Assembly: GCA_963920665.1 (NCBI GenBank)
Contig: OY987271.1
Location: 14,449,350-14,513,349 of the forward strand
Direction: 5' to 3'
Source: Straminergon stramineum
Lineage: Eukaryota; Streptophyta; Bryopsida; Hypnales; Calliergonaceae
Length of the DNA stretch: 64,000 nucleotides
Position 1 is the first letter of the stretch; each line of letters starts with the position of its first letter. The position numbers and the translations under genes are program-made. The notes beneath the pieces were generated by a model. It did not search any database, had not been told where the DNA came from, and worked only from the letters and a program-made list of their open reading frames with translations. Of the stretch, positions 24,401 through 37,461 are shown piece by piece.

Positions 24401-26808
24401 TTCTATTGGCAACTTGGTCAGCTTATCAGAACTAAACATTTCTCATTGTAAGGGACTCACAAGTCTACCGGATTCCATTGGGAAGTTGGTGAAGTTATTG
24501 AAGCTTAATATTTCTTATTGTATAAGACTTACATGTCTACCAAATTCCATCGGCAACTTAGTCAACTTATCGAAATTTGATATTTCTAGTTGTAAAGGGC
24601 TCACAAGTGTGCCTAATTCCATTGGAAACTTGATCCACTTATCGATACTTGATATTTCTTATTGTAAGGGGCTCACAAGTCTACCCAATTCCATTGGCAA
24701 CTTGGTGAAGTTGTCAAAACTTGATATTTCAGGTTGTGAGGGGCTCACAAGTCTACCCGATTCCATTGGCAATTTGATCCACTTATCGAAACTCAATATT
24801 TCTTATTGTAAGGGGCTCACAAGTCTACCCAATTCCATTGGCAACTTGGTGAAGTTGTCAAAACTTGATATTTATCATTGTGAGGGGCTCACAAGTCTAC
24901 CCGATTCCATTGGCAATTTGGTCCAGTTATCGCAACTTGATATTTTGGGTTGTGAGGGGCTCACAAGTCTACCCAATTCCATTGGCAACTTGGTCAACTT
25001 ATCGGAACTTTATATTTCTATTTGTGAGGGGCTCACAAGTCTACCCGATTCCATTGGCAATTTGGTCCACTTATTGAAACTCAATATTTCTCGTTGTGAG
25101 GGGCTCACAAGTCTACCCAATTCCATTGGCAACTTGGTGAAGTTGTCAAAACTTGATATTTCTCGTTGTCAGGGGCGCACAAGTCTACCCAATTCCATTG
25201 GCAACTTGGTCCACTTATCAGAACTTGATATTTCTCATTGTGAGGGGCTCACAAGTCTACCCAATTCCATTGGCAACTTGGTGAAGTTGTCAAAACTTGA
25301 TATTTCTCGTTGTCAGGGGCGCACAAGTCTACCCAATTCCATTGGCAACTTGGTCCACTTATCAGAACTTGATATTTCTCATTGTAAGGGGCTCACAAGT
25401 CTACCTGATTCCATTGGCAATTTGGTCCACTTATTGAAACTCAATATTTCTCGTTGTGAGGGGCCCACAAGTCTACCCAATTCCATTGGCAACTTGGTCC
25501 ACTTATCGATACTTGATATTTCTCGTTGTTAGGGGCTCACAAGTCTACCCGATTCCATTGGCAACTTGGTGAAGTTGTCAAAACTTGATATTTCTCGTTG
25601 TCAGGGGCGCACAAGTCTATCCGATTCCATTGGGAAGTTGGTCCAATTATTGAAATTCAATATTTCTGGTTGTGAGGGGCTCACAAGTCTACCCAATTCC
25701 ATTGGCAACTTAGTCAACTTATCAGAACTTGATATTTCTAAATGTGAGGGGCTCACTAGTCTACCCAATTCCATTGGCAACTTGGTCAACTTATCGAAAC
25801 TTTATATTTCTATTTGTGAGGGACTCACAAGTCTACCCAATTCCATAGGCAACTTGGTCCACTTATCGGAACTTGATATTTCTGGTTGTAAGGGGCTCAC
25901 AAGTCTACCCAATTCCATTGGCAACTTGGTCTACTTAACGGAACTTAATATTTTTAGGGTTGTAAGGGGCTCACAAGTCTACTTGATTCCATTGGTACCT
26001 TAGTCAACATATCCAAAATTTAGATATCTTATTGTGAAGGGCTCACAAGTCTACCCATTTCCATTGGCAACTTGGTCAACTTATTGGAACTTCATATTTC
26101 TATTTGTGAGGGGCTCACAAGTCTACCCAATTCCATTGGCAACTTGGTCAACTTATTGGAACTTGATATTTCTCATTGTAAGGGGCTCACAAGTCTACCC
26201 ATTTCCATTGGCAACTTGGTCAAGTTATTAGAACTTCATATTTTTGAATGTGAGGGGCTCACAAGTCTACCCAATTCCATTGGCAATTAGATCAACTTAT
26301 TGAAACTTGATATTTCTTGTTTTCAAGGGCATATAAGTTTACTCGATTCCGTTGGCAACTTTGTCAATTCTTCAGAACTTGATATTTCTCATTGTGAGGG
26401 GCTTACAAGTCTACCCAATTTCATTCGCAACTTGGTCAACTTATCAGAATCTAATATTTCTAGTTGTGAAGGGTACAAAAATCTACCTGATTCCATTGGA
26501 AAGTTAGTCAAATTATATACCCTAAAAATTTCTCATGGATATCTTTCAATCAATAGGTCGCCTCAATTAATAGGTTGTCTCAACTTTCAAAGCTCCATGT
26601 GTTTGATCTTGTAATTTTGGAGAAGCTATGAGAGACTCTTGGTGACCTAGTTCATTTGAAAACACTAAGGATCAATGCATGTTCAGAATTGGTGGAACTC
26701 CCTCAATTGATAAATTATTTATCATATCTTTCTTGTTTGAATTTGCATGGTCTTTCTAGGTGGGAGTTTATGAATACAAGTACTATATCTTTGTTGCACG
26801 AGCTCTAG
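21482..26808 (+). pseudogene. Hydrolase-NB-ARC-LRR (HNL) immune receptor, broken
   Basis: NLR receptors detect pathogen effectors inside the cell and trigger defence; HNL is the class with an N-terminal alpha/beta-hydrolase. Proposed exons are 21482-21520 (short, tentative start), 21676-22311, 22456-23808 and 23925 onward, all phase 0 with GTAAGC, GTAAGG and GTACTT donors. The hydrolase part shows VVFVHGL, FYSTPHHGS-like YSTPHHGS, and NHFDVVRP with the conserved His. The nucleophile elbow reads CHGFGGLVVK, so the usual Ser is Gly. NB-ARC is complete: GMGGIGKTT (about residue 320), KVLVVVDDV (about 400), CGGLPLSLEVMG (about 512), FLDIACFF (about 584) and VTMHD (about 635). About 31 LRR units follow. 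Lesions are TGA at 23566-23568, TAG at 25530-25532, a 2-nt insertion near 25952, TAG at 26021-26023 and 26288-26290, a frameshift near 26550, and TGA at 26629-26631. The coding trace ends at a TAG at 26806-26808. The first stop would leave a hydrolase plus most of NB-ARC; whether that product is made is unknown. Confidence 0.9.
24290..26515 (+). repeat. 72-bp tandem array encoding about 31 LRR units
   Basis: Units of 24 residues (consensus GLTSLPNSIGNLVNLSELDI followed by S-x-C-E/K) follow each other with exact 72-bp spacing from about 24331 to 26492. Many are nearly identical at DNA level, including silent sites. A two-unit, 144-bp block carrying the odd CQGRTSLP variant occurs twice in succession at about 25165-25450, marking a recent duplication. 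The ends of the array are more diverged than the middle, as expected from unequal crossing-over. Confidence 0.93.
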
Positions 26809-26822
26809 TAGTATGGTTGTTT

Positions 26823-26920
26823 TTAAATTTCATTTCCTTATGATAGATTAGATCTTTGTAAATACTTGATTGGGTACTATTTTTCTAGTCTAGCTTCATG
26901 TGATGGTTATGGCTTGAAGG
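26823..26920 (+). pseudogene. ZZ zinc-finger coding fragment, left part
   Basis: An open frame ending SSLASCDGYGLKA breaks off at the left end of the 11.9-kb insertion. It resumes at the right end (38831 onward) as ILTKCWHCNICYQFDLCELC. Together they fit a ZZ-type zinc finger. The segment follows the HNL end by only 15 bp, so it could be a neighbouring gene fragment or, less likely, an extra C-terminal domain of the receptor. Confidence 0.5.
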
Positions 26921-28366
26921 CACGGTTGCTAAAGTGTAAGCAGGGAGCAATGAGCAATAAGCTATTTATTTATTATATTTTTTGAATATCGTAATTATCA
27001 TTAATTCTATATTTAGAAATGAAGTTTTAGAAAAAAAATAAAAATGTGGATGTAGGTCAATTATTTCATCCATTGCTTCGGATGGATGAAGATGATGACA
27101 AATTAAAGTAGATGAAAGTTGGTGGATGAAAAAAATTCTATCTTAGAATTTTTTATATTAAAAGAAGTCAATGACATCATAAAACATCTAATTTAAAGGT
27201 GGATAAGGCACATTTCATTTGATATTAATATAAGTGATGTAAATTGTTCGTATTGTAATGCAAACATACTAGCCTTTTGTTAAGGGTCCTAAGAACCTCT
27301 TTGGTTCCGAGGAGGCTCTTAGGGAGACAATAATTATAAGCATGGATGGCTTGAATTAGATTGGTGAAGTCCCAAACTCACATGCATTTTTCTTTGGATT
27401 GGCAAAGCCCACCCAAACAATCATTCCAAACACTCCTACAAATTGATTGGAAAGTAAAATCATCTGACATACAATATTTTCAAGAGGCCCCTCAAAATCT
27501 ACTTGATTCCGAGGAGGCTCATAAGTAGATGATAATAAAGAGTAAGGATGGCCTAATCGCCTCTTTGGTTTCGAGAAGACTTTTATAAGCACATATGGAT
27601 CCATGAGCCTCCTCGGTTCCGAAAAGGTTCTTAGTAAGCTGCAAAAATCTTAACAATTTGGAAATTGAAGACTATGCTTTAGTAAATGGAAGGCTCAAAG
27701 AGAAGAAAGAGGAAAAAATTATAGTCTTTCATCCATCATTGGATCTAAGGATGCAACATTGCTAAAGTATGAGTAGGGAGCAACAAACATTAAGAATTGA
27801 GCAATAAGTGATGAGTAGTTTTAAAAAAATTTGTGGAAAATTTAAAACTTTTCAACATAAGAATGATATTTATATCACTGGTTCTGTGAAAAGATATGGC
27901 TATAAATGAGTTTGAAAAAAATTGATTGGGAATGAACGGATTTGAATGAATTTTTGTAGTTGACTTTGTTGGATGACTATTGACTGGGACTAAAAACTTA
28001 GTTGTTGAAGATGAGGTTTAATGTTCAAGTACCTTAAATTGACAATAGATAGATTTTTGGAAACTAGGAACTTGTATTTACATGGCATTATAAAAACCAT
28101 TTCAAAGAAGGTATTGTTTCTAATGAAAATTTATAATTTCCTTCAAGCATTACTAAGGTCTAAGTGTCTAAGGTTGATAAATTTATTCCTATGCTAATAC
28201 CAATGTAATGAGTTCTAATTACATTTTTCCATTAGATAGACTAACACATTGCTAATTGAAACTTGAAAAAAATAGATTCAATCCACACATATTCCAATTA
28301 CTATCGATGAGCTAAAAATATAGAATTTCTTACATTGTATATGGAACCTCAATCATATGTGTTGAC

Positions 28367-28830
28367 CCCTAAAGTCCTATAGTCCCAAAGTCCTTGAGAA
28401 TTAAGATAGGCTTGTATGGTCTCCATTCTTATTATGATTTTCTAGAACTTTTTTTGAAGATAAAAAATCACATTAGCTTTCTAGAAATATAATTCTTGTT
28501 TCAATCATTACCTAGGAGCAAAAATTATGCCACTCTACATCTAAAATGTAGTTCAAGGAATCAAGGGGTAGCACCCAAAAAAATCACAAAAAGTTGAATT
28601 TTTTTATTTTTTTCTGAAAGATTATATTTGTGTGTACATGTTAAGCTTGGATTAATTCTATTTAGACTAGTGTAAGTTGAGAAAATTATGGACAATCTTG
28701 TTTTTTTATGGAATCAAAGCATCTTCTAGAAAAATATAGCTTGTAGAATTCATTTCTAAAAAGTTGAAATAGAAATGAAATTTTTTGTGTTTTTTTGATG
28801 AAAACAAGGCTTTGGGACCATAGAAGTTAA
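28367..28830. mobile_element. TTAA-type element remnant
   Basis: Starts CCCCTAAAGTCCTATAG after TTGA and ends near GGACCATAGAAG before TTAA. The interior resembles 46412-47312 (phrases such as AAATTATGCCAC and AATCACATTAGCTTT) but is shortened. Confidence 0.45.
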
Positions 28831-29439
28831 GCCACCAATAAGAATGAATAAAATTTACTTCACATACAAATTAGGCATTCAAGTATTCTTTTCTAAAGAA
28901 TATAAAAAGATGAAGGATAAATAATCTCTTCATAAAAAAAATCCAGTTTTTTATAGAAGAAATAAAGATTAAAGGATCCTTGACTCCTTGAAGGCGTAGC
29001 GTATCTATGCAACAAGGTTACATGATCCAACCTAGTACTTCCTCTTGCTCTTTTGTACATGCCTTCAATTTTTTTTCATACTTCTTCCTATATTTTTCTC
29101 ATTTTTTATTGAACTTCCATTGAAATATTTGTGTCTTCCTCTTTATTCTCATCAAAATCATGGACATTGGTTGATTAAATGATTACTAGTAGAAACATGT
29201 TCTATATAGACTAAGCTTAAAGACCTATACTTGGACTAATTTTTCATTAGTTGGAGATGAATGACTATTCATGGGGTGAAAAAATTCCTAAATAAGAACA
29301 AGAGTAGTTGAAGTACTAAGATGAAGCTTGAATACAAAATAAAGCGAGAATTTTGATTCTATTGCATTTAGTACTTACAAACATACAAACCGTGCTTAAA
29401 TCAATATCCAAACTATTTATGCTTTGCAAGCAAAGCCAA

Positions 29440-30465
29440 TGGCACCAACAAAGGGTCCCTAGGATCTAAGAGTACCTCCCTTGCACCTTGAGCCCTTCAA
29501 AAAGAATTAAAAAATTCTTCAAATGACACCCCAAAATTCTTTTGACGAAAGGTCCCTTGGTACCAGAGATAGGTTCTTAGGCTCCAAAAGATCTTCTTAT
29601 GGTATTAGGAGCCCTTCACAAAGAACCAGGCATTTTTCTAAGGACAACCAAAAAAATTTCAAGAGATTCTTTAAGCACCAAAGGAGGTTCTAGGCATGGT
29701 ATTAAAAGACCTTATCAAAGAAAAACTAAAACCAAAAAAATGAAGAGAGAGTCACTTTGGCACCAAAAAATGTCTCTTTTGATTGAAAAGCCTTCATTTG
29801 GCTCATGAAGACCTTCACAAAGATCTAAAAGTACTTTTAATGACATACCTAATAAATTAAGGGAGATTTTATTGGCATTATGGTAAGGTTTCTAGGATCC
29901 AACACACACTTCCATGGTACTAAAAGAGTTTAACAAAAAACCAAAAGCCTCACAAATGGCACCCAAAAAAATAAAAGGAGAATATTTTGGCACCAAAATT
30001 TGTAGAGCTTTTATTGCACCAAAATTTTATTCAATGAAATACTAGAAAATAAGATAGAGTCCATTGGCACCAAGAAATGACTCCTCTAATCCAAGGACCC
30101 TTCTATAGAACCAAGAGTCTATCTAATGGCATATCAAGAAAATTAAGGGAAAGCCCTTTGGCACCAAAGAAGGGCTCTTCCAATCCAATGAGGAGCCTTT
30201 CTTGGGTTTCGAGAAGCCTTCATTGGTTCTCAAAAGCGATCTTTAGAAGCCCTTTGGTACTAAAGAAGGGCTCCTCAGATCCAAAGAGCCTTCCCTAAAA
30301 TAGTCCTTTAGCACCAACATAGGAATCCCTGCATCCAAGGAGCTTTCTTTGGAAGATCCCTTGGGCACTAAGGAAGGGTTGATCAGATTTGAGGAGCCTT
30401 CCTTGGGTTTTAAAGAGATTTAGTTGAGAGAACCTTTGGCACCAAGGGGAGGCTCCTTGGATTAA
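29440..30465. repeat. Palindromic satellite-like array, segment 1
   Basis: Degenerate units of about 60-80 bp are built around CCTTTGGCACCAA(A/G)GAAGGG and GGAGCCTTCC. They continue in segments at 31412-31575 and 33562-34860. Open frames on both strands (KGSSNPRSL type) are by-products of the repeat. Confidence 0.75.
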
Positions 30466-31407
30466 CCCCTAAAGGACCAAACGGTATTTTTTGGCAACGT
30501 AGAGATTTTTGGCAACTTACTACGAATGGAATTTATATTTTTTTTCTTTGAAATTTTCACACAACATGTGTCCGAGGAGTAGCTTTAAGGCCCAACAATT
30601 TTCATAACTTTTGAATACATGGTTAAAAAGTTATTATTTAATATGTAGTTTTCATTGCTCGGTGAGTTGCTCGAGCAACAAAAAAACTTCTTTGAAAAAC
30701 ACTTTTCTTTTAAATAAAAATTTGAAATTTATTTTTAAGATTTAAATATATTTGAAAAGCTTTGAATCATTCCATTTTGATTTATGAGATGAAAGTTATG
30801 AAGAGTTTTAGTTGTGTATAGTTTGTGGGTAGAAATGGAATCTGTACTCCAAAATAAACTTTGAAGACCATTATTTAACTCTATTTTGAATATTTTGAAA
30901 AAAAATTAAAGCACTAAGTGTAGATTGTTTATTACAACATTACAACCACTGGGATTGACATTTTTCAATTCCATAAATAAATTGTTAACAATTTAGTATT
31001 TTGAATCATTCTCTACTTCTTTCTACTTACTAATTTTTTCCTATATGTTGTACAATTCCAAATCATCTAAAGTGTTTCAAGCATGTAGCCAACATGACTT
31101 GAAGAATGAATCCAAAGAGTTACAACCATTTTGGACATTTTTTCATAATGATCTCACCTTCTAAAGTGCAGCTACCTAGATTTCTGCAAGGCCCAAAAAA
31201 GGCTTTTTGTCTCTTCAAATGCTAATATATTGCAATCAAAATAGTAGAAATTTCTGGAATTTTTTCCACGTTTTTCCAAACCATCATACTACAAGATCCT
31301 ATAGTTACATTTGTCCAAAAATGTATTTATTCTAAAATTTGGTACTTGTATTAGAAATGGTTGTTTGGAGCGTTTTTGGTGAAAACATAGTCAAATACAT
31401 TTAGGGG
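30466..31407. mobile_element. TTAA-flanked element, long type, copy 2
   Basis: Starts CCCCTAAAGGACCAAACGG and ends CATTTAGGGG, with TTAA at 30462-30465 and 31408-31411. It sits inside the satellite: joining the flanks through one TTAA (CTTGGA-TTAA-GGAACCTTCC) resembles an ordinary satellite unit, so the empty site can be read. Length 942 bp. Confidence 0.8.
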
Positions 31408-31575
31408 TTAAGGAACCTTCCTTGGGAGAGCCCTTTGGCACCAAAGAAGGGCTCCTTGGATTTGAGTAGTCTTCTTGGCATTCTAAAGAGCCTTCCTTGG
31501 GAAAGCCATTTGGCACCAAGGAAGGGTTCTTGTGATCCGAGGAGCCTTCATTAGAAGAGGTTTTTGACACCAAGG

Positions 31576-33561
31576 CAATGATGCTAGAGTGAGAACACAC
31601 AAAAAAATGCCACTTTGGATTCAAGGAGTCTTCTCTTCACACCAAGAAAGGGCTCCTCGGATTCAAGGAGCCTTATCTCAACATTAATGAAGGGCTTCTC
31701 AGATTTCGAGGAGCTATGTGCAAAATTGGAAAAAAAAGAAAAAAAAAGGTCTTTTCAATACTTCCTTAAGAGAGTCAAGATAGATTTTGCCTCCCTTTTG
31801 AAAGTCAGACTCATAGCTAGAAAAAAAGAATCACTCTATTTTTTTACTAAGAAATGATCTTTTATTATAGCAGAGTGGTAACAATACTAATGCCTAATCA
31901 ATTTTAATGAAAAAACAGAGTAGGAACTATCTCATAAGAACTAATAAAAGAGCTCTAAAAAGTTCCTACTAATTTCATTGTAGTGTGATAATTGTATACA
32001 TTGATCGTATTCAAAACTATTCATACCAAAGAAAGAATGAATGAATGGACTTAGGCTAGCAAAAAAAATATGATGTGTATAAAATATCCCCTTCAATAAG
32101 CAAAAATTGAGTTGTAGGTAGAAGAGTAATAGAACCATTGTTGTGTATACAACAATCGTATCATTGTGCTATAGTATGAGAAATCCTGAGGTGGTAGAGT
32201 GAAGCAATTGTAACAAGTAAAGATAAATCCTGGACAAGGCATGGGATTCAGAAATCCTTGCATAGTATGTCACAGAAATCTAGGTCCTTCAATCATGAAT
32301 AGTATTGTTTGGAGATTTTTGAAAAAAAGTTCCTCAGGAGATGGTAATCTTCACCTGTACCCATGCGAACCAACTAATTGTTAGTGTATCGATCAACGTG
32401 TACGAGGTGTTTACAAATTTACCACAACTTGTTATCATTTGTTCACCAGAGATTCAATTCAAATAAGCTCATACATAAGCAAAAAATAATTTTTTTTCAC
32501 AGACTAAAATACCACCTGTTGGTCGTTGTTTTGAGAGCCAAGCACCATCTCGACAACCTTGATGCTGATACGTATACAAGACTATCAATAATTGCAATCC
32601 ACTCCCAAGTAAGTAATTTGATCTGTGTTCAAGTATAAGTTTCAAACTTCGTAAGTGTCAAATGTCGCTCTAGGAAGTCCAGGTGGGATATGGAGTTACA
32701 GCAGTCACTAGTGCATTCACGTAGCGGATTACCAACTCCCGTCATCAGTATTGAATTGGTGGGTTAAGGCACAAGCCCCCAAATCACTGTCAAATCCTTT
32801 ATTTTTTTAAAAAGAAAGAAAGAGTCATAATAGAAGTACAAGACCGGTGATTTAACTACTTACCTTGTATGAGTATCCGAGAGGGATAGGTTATCAATAA
32901 CTATTTCAATTTGAAAACAACATGTTTACTGATGTGTGAGGCATTCACAAAACTATGTCATAAAAGGTATGCCTTTTATGAGAAAAATAATTAACATGAT
33001 ATACTCTTTAGAGATACATGTGTTGTTAAATTATTTTTGAAAAACAATAGTAGATTTTTGTAAAATCTAGGAATGATACCTAGAAATTAAGTCTAAATTT
33101 ATTTTTTTAAATAAATTTTGAAACCAAATTCGCTCCTCAAATCCAAGGAACCATTTGAGCTGCATTATTTTGAATTTTGAATTCTTTTTCCAAAAAAATA
33201 TAGTTTTCAAATTTTCAAATTGTGGTTTAAATAACCCTCCAAATTAATAGAGGGAGGGTCTCTACCTTCCATTTAAAGGACTTAGACATCAATCCTTATC
33301 TTAAACAACTTAATTTGTAGTCCCATTCAATAGTTATTCATCATCCAATGCACTAAACAATATATGTATATCCAACAATGTTAACTATAAAAAAACTCAT
33401 CTAAATCCATTCATCCCCATTCATCCTCTTTAGACTTAGTTATTTGCACAAGTGTTTATCCCAAACCATGATTATAGGCATCTCTTGGTGAAAAGTTTAA
33501 ATATTTCACAATATTTTTTAAAAACAGTCATTGCTCAATGATCATACTTTAGCAACCCTGA
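31576..33561. mobile_element. Third element with GCTAnAGTG termini
   Basis: The left end reads CAATGATGCTAGAGTGAGAA. The right end, inverted, reads TCAGGGTTGCTAAAGTATGA. Flanks ACACCAAGG and GCATCAAGA are weakly alike and both derive from the satellite unit, which is resumed on the other side. No transposase was recognised; small frames such as 32378-32638 have no domain. Confidence 0.45.
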
Positions 33562-34860
33562 GCATCAAGAAAGGGCTCCTCGGATTCGAGGGGCCTTCTT
33601 TGGGTTACAAGGAGCTTTGGAGTTAAGAAAGCCCTTTGGCACAAGGAAGGGCTCCTTGGAATTGAGGAGCCTTCCTTGCATTCCAAGGAGCCTTGCTTGG
33701 GAGAGCCCTTTGGCACTAAGAAAGGGCTTTTTGGAATCGAGCCTTCATTACCTTCTGAAGAGCCTTCCTTGGGAGAGTCCTTTGGCATCAAGTAAGGGCT
33801 CTCTGGATTTGAGGAATGGGTTCTAAGGATCTTTCCTTGGATGAGCCCTTTGACACCAAAGAAGGGCTCCTCAAAATCGAGGAGCCTTCCTTGCATTCCA
33901 AGGAACCTTCTTTGTGAAAGCCCTTCAGCACTAAGGAAGCGCTCCTCCAATCCAAGGAGCCTTCTTTATGAGATCCCTTTTGCAATAAAGAAAGGCTCCT
34001 CTGATCCGAAGAGCCTTCTTTGGAAGGGTTGTTTAGCACTAAAGAATCACTTCTCAAATATGAGGAGCCTTCTTTACAAGATCTCTTCAGCACCAAAAAA
34101 GGGCTCCTCGGATCTAAGGAGCCTTCTTTTGGAGAGCCTTTTGGTACTAAAGAAGGACTCCTTGAATTTGAGGAACCTTCTTTGTTTGAAAAGCCTTCAT
34201 TGGATTTTAAAAAGTCATTTTTGTAATACCACTTTGGCAACAAGGAAGGCTCTTCAGATTCAAAGAGCCTTCCTTTGGAAAGCCCTTTTATAGCGAGGAA
34301 GGGTTCTTGGGATTCGAGGAGCCTTCCTTGGGTTCTGAGAAGCCTTGTTTTGGAGAGCCCTTTGGTACCAAGAAATAGCTCCTTCAATTCAAGGAGCCTT
34401 CCTTTGGAGAGCCCTTTGTCACCAAGGAAAGGCTTCCTTCGCTTCCAAGGAGTAGCGTTTCTTAGGTTTCAAAGAGCCTTTTTTTGAGAGTTGTGTGCAC
34501 CAAGATCCAAAGAGCCTTCCTTGAGTTCCGATGAGCCTTCTATGGCACCAAGAGTGTATCTAATGACATACCAAAAAAATTAAGGGAGAAACTCTTGGGA
34601 CTAGAAAATGGCTTTTCGAATACAAGGAGCCTTCTGTGGAATCAAAAGAATATCTAATGACATACCAAAGAAAATTATGAGGAAGCCCTTTTGCCTCAGG
34701 GATGGGCTTCTCGAAGCCAAAGAACCTTCCATGGACTTTGAGGAGCCTTCCCTTGGGTTGGACTGTTGGAAGGACCATCACAATGAATTAAAGATCTTCA
34801 AATAGTCCCCCCATAAATTAAGAGGTATCCTTGGCACCACAAAATGGCTCTTTGCATTCA
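33562..34860. repeat. Palindromic satellite-like array, segment 2
   Basis: This is the densest part of the array, about 15 units with spacing of roughly 65-80 bp. Within a unit AGCCCTTTGG and CCAAGGAAGGGCT are near inverted complements around a short loop, and GGAGCC...GGCTCC encloses them, so each unit can form a hairpin. Both strands show long open frames of KGSxxxRSLP and PSLVPKGSPKEGS type, an effect of low stop-codon content. Confidence 0.8.
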
Positions 34861-36883
34861 AGGATTTACACAATGAATTATTTATTTATTTTAATATTTT
34901 TTTGAAAAAAATTGATTGAAAAAAGAATCCTAGGTCTAATAATCCCCCAAATCAATAGAAAGAAGGTCCTTTGGCACCAAGAAATAGAGCCATCTATGGA
35001 ATAAATTAAAAATTAAAAAATAATATTTTGAATTTTTTTAAATCATTGTTCAAATACCTTCCCAAATTAATAGATGGAGGGTACTTTGGTGTCAGGTATT
35101 GACTCTTTGGATCTTAGGGAAAAAATATTTTTTTCTTTAATTTTAAAAAACGAAATCAAATCAAGTTCAAATACCCCCTCCTAAATAAATAGGAGGGGTC
35201 TTTTGTCACCAAAAAATGGTTCCTTGGATTTGAGGAGTGGTTTGGTGAATTATTTTTTAATAAATTTAATTGCAATTATGTAATCCCTCAAAATAATAGA
35301 GAGTAGGTTTTCTAGCAACAAGGAATGGCTCCTCATATCCAAAGAGTCATATGTTGTTCAGTGGTGGTCTAGATCTAGCAATCCTATTTAAACTCCATTC
35401 TTTCCTTAAAGATGTATGCCTAGGAGTTGATAGATAAGACCATAAGACACATTGTTAAGCGGTGGTTAAATAATGGTCAATTGGAATAGGTGACAATGCC
35501 TTACCCGACTAATTAGTTCAAAGTGGGAGAAGTGTTGGGCACCCTAAAGGTGACTCAAATCATTTGCAAAATTGTGAGTTACATTTGAAAAAATACATAC
35601 AACAAGGCCAAATTCAAAGTTCATACAAAGTTACTTTAAAAGTATTTTTAGGTTCCGAGGGAACTTAAACCAACCATAGAGGAGTGAACAAAGTTTTGTG
35701 GGCAAATTTATACTGCCTTGAACTTTTATTGTAGGATTTATAATTTGGGCACATTTTGCTAAAACCCTCATCAACTTTTGAAATTTGACATGCATTTAAT
35801 TAATAAAATATGGAATACAAAAAAAATTTAGTTCTCAAATCACATTCTAACTAGAGTCAAACTTTGTTAGCTATATTGGAGTGGTTTTAAGAAAATATTT
35901 TCTTTTAACCTCAAGCCCTATTATCTTGCAATATGTGAAGTCAAAGTTTTTGAATTTTTTTCCCACATATTCTAAGTGTAAAGTGTTTGTTTCTAAATTT
36001 TCACCAATTATGTTTCAAATTTAAAAGATTCCAATTTCAATAGAAATCATCAAGAAATGACTAGTATATGTCAATTCACTTAACCTCCTTTCATTGTAGG
36101 GTAATTTCAAGTAAGCCACACTCTATATTTTCTTTTGAAATTTTTCATTAGTGAACCTAACATCATATAATTATAAATGGTAAAACTGGATATTTTTTAA
36201 AAGAAATAAAAATTATCTCCAAGAAGGCTCAAAACCTATAGACCTTATTTTGCAAGAGTGAAAAAAGTTTTTTTTTCTTACTTCTAAAATTATAATCTTT
36301 CAATAAAAATGGTCAAATGGACTTAAATCTTTTCTACACATTGAATTACCTATTTGATACACTATTGAATGGTTGGAACTCAAAATAAAATTTTAGTTTC
36401 TGATTTTGGACAATGCATCAAAAAATGGTAGTTTTGGACTTTTTCTCTTCCAAACACCCTCTACCCTTTAGGAATTAAATTAAAACCATTTCCACTAGAT
36501 TTTCTTTCATTAGTCAAATACTTGCAATCTCTATAACAAAAATTGGAAAAAATAGGACCTAATTCAGTGGAAGTTCCAAAAAAGATATTGGGGATTATTT
36601 CTCTATAATTACTTGAAAGGTGTCCCAAAGTTCCTAGGTCCCTAAAGTGTCCTTAAAGACCAAAAGACTTTTGCCAAAATTTTGGCTACTATTCATAATA
36701 ATTAAAAATTCCATAATATCCAACCTAAGAGCAAATTCCCAATATTTTCTATTCATTGATTCACAAAGTGTTTGGATTTGTTTTCTAAGTTTTGGAGGGA
36801 CTTTTGATAAGAATTTTTACTGAATTTTTTTCGTTGGTCTTGTATTATTTAAATTAAAATGAAGAATACATAATTATTGTTAA
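34861..36883. other. AT-rich DNA, no gene seen
   Basis: AT-rich sequence with scattered traces of the satellite unit up to about 35350 and worn TTAA-type repeat sequence near 35880-36480. No coding exon or RNA gene is recognised. Confidence 0.4.
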
Positions 36884-37461
36884 CCCTTAAAGTCCCAAGA
36901 CCATTTTTCTATCAAAAAAAAACCGAAATTGCCATTTGTACTTACATTCATCCAAGAATTTAAAATTTATGTTTTTAAAAATCTAATACTAGGATCTTGA
37001 ACTACACTTATTTCAAATCATATGGTAAGACTTTTGTGATGTTTCACCATATAGATTGAAAGATATTTGCATTCAAAGTGGAATTTTTTTTCAAGAAGAT
37101 GCTCTAATTGCCAACAAAACAAGAAGCTCTATACCTTTTACACCACTAATCCAAATGCAATGAATCAAAGCCTCCCATTTAGACAAAATTTTAATCTATG
37201 AGAGAAAAATATTAAAAATTTATTTAAATTTTTTGTCGATTTTTTTTGTTGCTTGGTCTCCCCTATTTTCAGTATTTTGAGGTTATTGTAGTACAAATGT
37301 TGCTCCTAGGTACCAATTGAAATGAAAATCATATTCCTAGACATAATACAAGTTTTTCTACCTTAAAAGAAAGTTTCAAAAAGTTTTGCTTGAAATTGAG
37401 CTCACAAAAAACCTACCTGAAATCTATTTTGTCCCTTGTAGGAACAATAGGACTTTAGGGA
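36884..37461 (-). mobile_element. TTAA-flanked element, third type, inverted copy
   Basis: Starts CCCTTAAAGTCCC and ends GACTTTAGGGA, with TTAA at 36880-36883 and 37462-37465. The interior is inverted relative to 46412-47312, 28367-28830 and the worn copy at 6985. A further inverted copy lies about 43500-44235, ending ACTTTAGGGG. Confidence 0.65.

Noticed and set aside
24865..26231. Plus-strand frames reading RGSQVYPIPLAIWSTY repeats
   Set aside because: These are out-of-frame translations of the 72-bp LRR array; the GLTSLPNSIGNL frame is the real one.
33549..34487. Long open frames on both strands (up to 199 residues) in the satellite
   Set aside because: They occur on both strands at once, with low-complexity KGS/SLP composition set by the repeat unit. 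No domain or start context supports coding.
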